Shown: piece by piece, positions 63,035 to 64,000 of the stretch
Layout of the letters: the number at the start of each line of letters is the position of its first letter
How positions within the stretch are numbered: the stretch's first letter is position 1
From: an uncultured Rhizobiaceae group bacterium
Lineage (GTDB): Bacteria > Pseudomonadota > Alphaproteobacteria > Rhizobiales > Rhizobiaceae
DNA length: 64,000 nucleotides
Assembly (NCBI GenBank): GCA_938044775.1
Contig: CALIOE010000095.1
Span: 1-64,000 of the forward strand
Reading direction: 5' to 3'
Made by a program: the position numbers and the translations under genes
Notes under the pieces: model-generated
The model's input: only the letters and a program-made list of their open reading frames with translations
Database searches by the model: none
Told to the model about the DNA's origin: nothing

Positions 63035-64000
63035 ATGTCTCGACTTTCAGCTCATAAGAGAATTGTCATCAAGATCGGCTCCGCCCTGTTGGTGGACCGT
63101 GACACTGGCCTGCGCCGTGCGTGGCTTGAGAGCCTGATCGACGATATTGCTGCTCATGTACAGGGCGGCGGCGAAGTGATTGTCGTTTCCTCCGGCGCCA
63201 TCGCCCTTGGCCGCTCGGTTCTCAGCCTGCCCCGAAGGGTTCTGCAGCTGGATGAAAACCAGGCCGCGGCGGCCGTCGGGCAGATCGAGCTCGGCCGTGC
63301 CTACAACGAAACGCTGGCTGCCCACGATCTTGTTGCCGGACAGATTCTGCTCACCCTGAGCGACACCGAAGGACGCGCCAGCCGTCGCTCCTATCTCAAT
63401 GCAAGGGAGACAATTGACAGATTGCTGTCCCTGAAGGCCGTCCCGATTGTCAACGAAAACGACACCGTTGCCACATCCGAAATTCGCTATGGCGACAACG
63501 ATCGGCTGGCCGCCCGCGTGGCAACCATGATGGGTGCCGATTGTCTGGTGTTGCTGTCTGATATCGATGGGCTCTATACGGCACCGCCAACCGACAATCC
63601 GAACGCAGAGTTCGTGGCAGAGGTTCCTGCAATCACGGCCGAAATCGAGGCCATGGCAGGGAGCGCCGGGTCAGAGCTTTCACGGGGTGGCATGGTAACA
63701 AAGATCGAGGCCGGCAAAATTGCTACATCAGCAGGAACGACCATGGTCATTACGTCCGGCAAGGAGGACCATCCGCTTGCCGGGTTGAACCGTGGCAAGC
63801 GGGCCACCTGGTTTGCGCCCCGCGAAGCCAAGGCCAATGCCCGTAAGAAGTGGATCGCCGGACAGTTGGAAACCAAAGGAACGCTCGTCATTGACGATGG
63901 GGCAGCAACGGCCCTGTCGCGCGGCAAGAGTCTGCTGCCTGCCGGGGTGTCAGCGGTCGAAGGGGTGTTTTCCCGCGGCGACGCGGTGGCCATCCACAGC
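63035..64000 (+). CDS. proB: glutamate 5-kinase (3' end missing, runs off right edge)
   Basis: 322 codons seen, still open at 64000. [14 protein letters not shown] and [13 protein letters not shown] are the amino-acid kinase domain, with [21 protein letters not shown] for substrate and ATP. After about residue 265 begins the PUA domain ([20 protein letters not shown]). First enzyme of proline synthesis. Starts 9 bp after obgE, so cotranscribed; proA would be expected next, outside the window. Confidence 0.96.
   Translation, partial: MSRLSAHKRIVIKIGSALLVDRDTGLRRAWLESLIDDIAAHVQGGGEVIVVSSGAIALGRSVLSLPRRVLQLDENQAAAAVGQIELGRAYNETLAAHDLVAGQILLTLSDTEGRASRRSYLNARETIDRLLSLKAVPIVNENDTVATSEIRYGDNDRLAARVATMMGADCLVLLSDIDGLYTAPPTDNPNAEFVAEVPAITAEIEAMAGSAGSELSRGGMVTKIEAGKIATSAGTTMVITSGKEDHPLAGLNRGKRATWFAPREAKANARKKWIAGQLETKGTLVIDDGAATALSRGKSLLPAGVSAVEGVFSRGDAVAIHS

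Overview
The window reads as chromosome of an alphaproteobacterium, most likely Hyphomicrobiales (Rhizobiales). The evidence is the rplU-rpmA-(GNAT)-obgE-proB order on the right, a long C-terminal extension on L21, the regulator families present, and the moderate to high GC. I cannot name the genus. Left edge (1-5.2 kb): a tryptophan 2,3-dioxygenase gene runs off the left end. It diverges from a BLUF blue-light photoreceptor gene, which is followed by a ribbon-helix-helix protein, a glyoxalase-fold protein, and a Tat-exported small subunit paired with a GMC flavoprotein dehydrogenase.

Centre of interest (5.3-22.1 kb): a complete soluble diiron monooxygenase (SDIMO) operon of the propane / tetrahydrofuran / Mim type. 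It encodes hydroxylase alpha (prmA), reductase (prmB), hydroxylase beta (prmC), coupling protein (prmD), an amidohydrolase-fold protein, a DUF59 protein, a dedicated GroEL-like chaperonin and a zinc alcohol dehydrogenase. A small unknown protein and an AcoR/MimR-type sigma54 activator follow. Upstream of prmA is a 40-bp enhancer element and a near-consensus -24/-12 promoter. The same 40-bp element (35 of 40 bases identical) and a second -24/-12 promoter, at exactly the same distance from each other, lie upstream of the BLUF gene. This places a blue-light receptor in the monooxygenase regulon. Three intercistronic hairpins divide the operon. Divergent from prmA is a minus-strand set of unfamiliar genes (WD40, coiled coil, two small proteins) behind a 23-bp palindrome.

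Middle (22-48 kb): a mosaic of ordinary accessory genes. It holds an AraC regulator, a VOC protein and a decayed copy of it 4 kb away, a universal stress protein, a stand-alone argC, rsgA, a PLP-dependent desulfhydrase/deaminase-like enzyme, a nucleoside hydrolase, an exported alpha/beta hydrolase, a PPOX-fold flavoprotein and two LysR regulators. A tripartite tricarboxylate transporter (TctC-A-B) sits with a FAD-linked 2-hydroxyacid dehydrogenase. There are also MFS, LysE and BCCT transporters, the last with a translationally coupled 33-residue membrane peptide, and a class III adenylate cyclase. Decayed remnants of a response-regulator domain and of a glycerophosphodiesterase lie here.

Right part (48.5-57.3 kb): a sugar-catabolism block with class II aldolase, FGGY kinase, ketose 3-epimerase-like isomerase, a two-permease ABC importer, its ATPase and binding protein, and a divergent LacI regulator with a candidate operator. 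Next come tRNA-Ser(CGA) and core genes (rplU, rpmA, a GNAT, a DUF3833 protein, an ArsR/permease pair, obgE and the start of proB, which runs off the right end).

How the parts may cooperate (inference): the monooxygenase would hydroxylate a short-chain alkane or ketone, and the Zn-alcohol dehydrogenase and possibly the GMC dehydrogenase would oxidise the alcohol. The glyoxalase-fold protein could handle 2-oxoaldehydes, and BLUF would add light input. No CRISPR array, insertion sequence or phage gene was seen.
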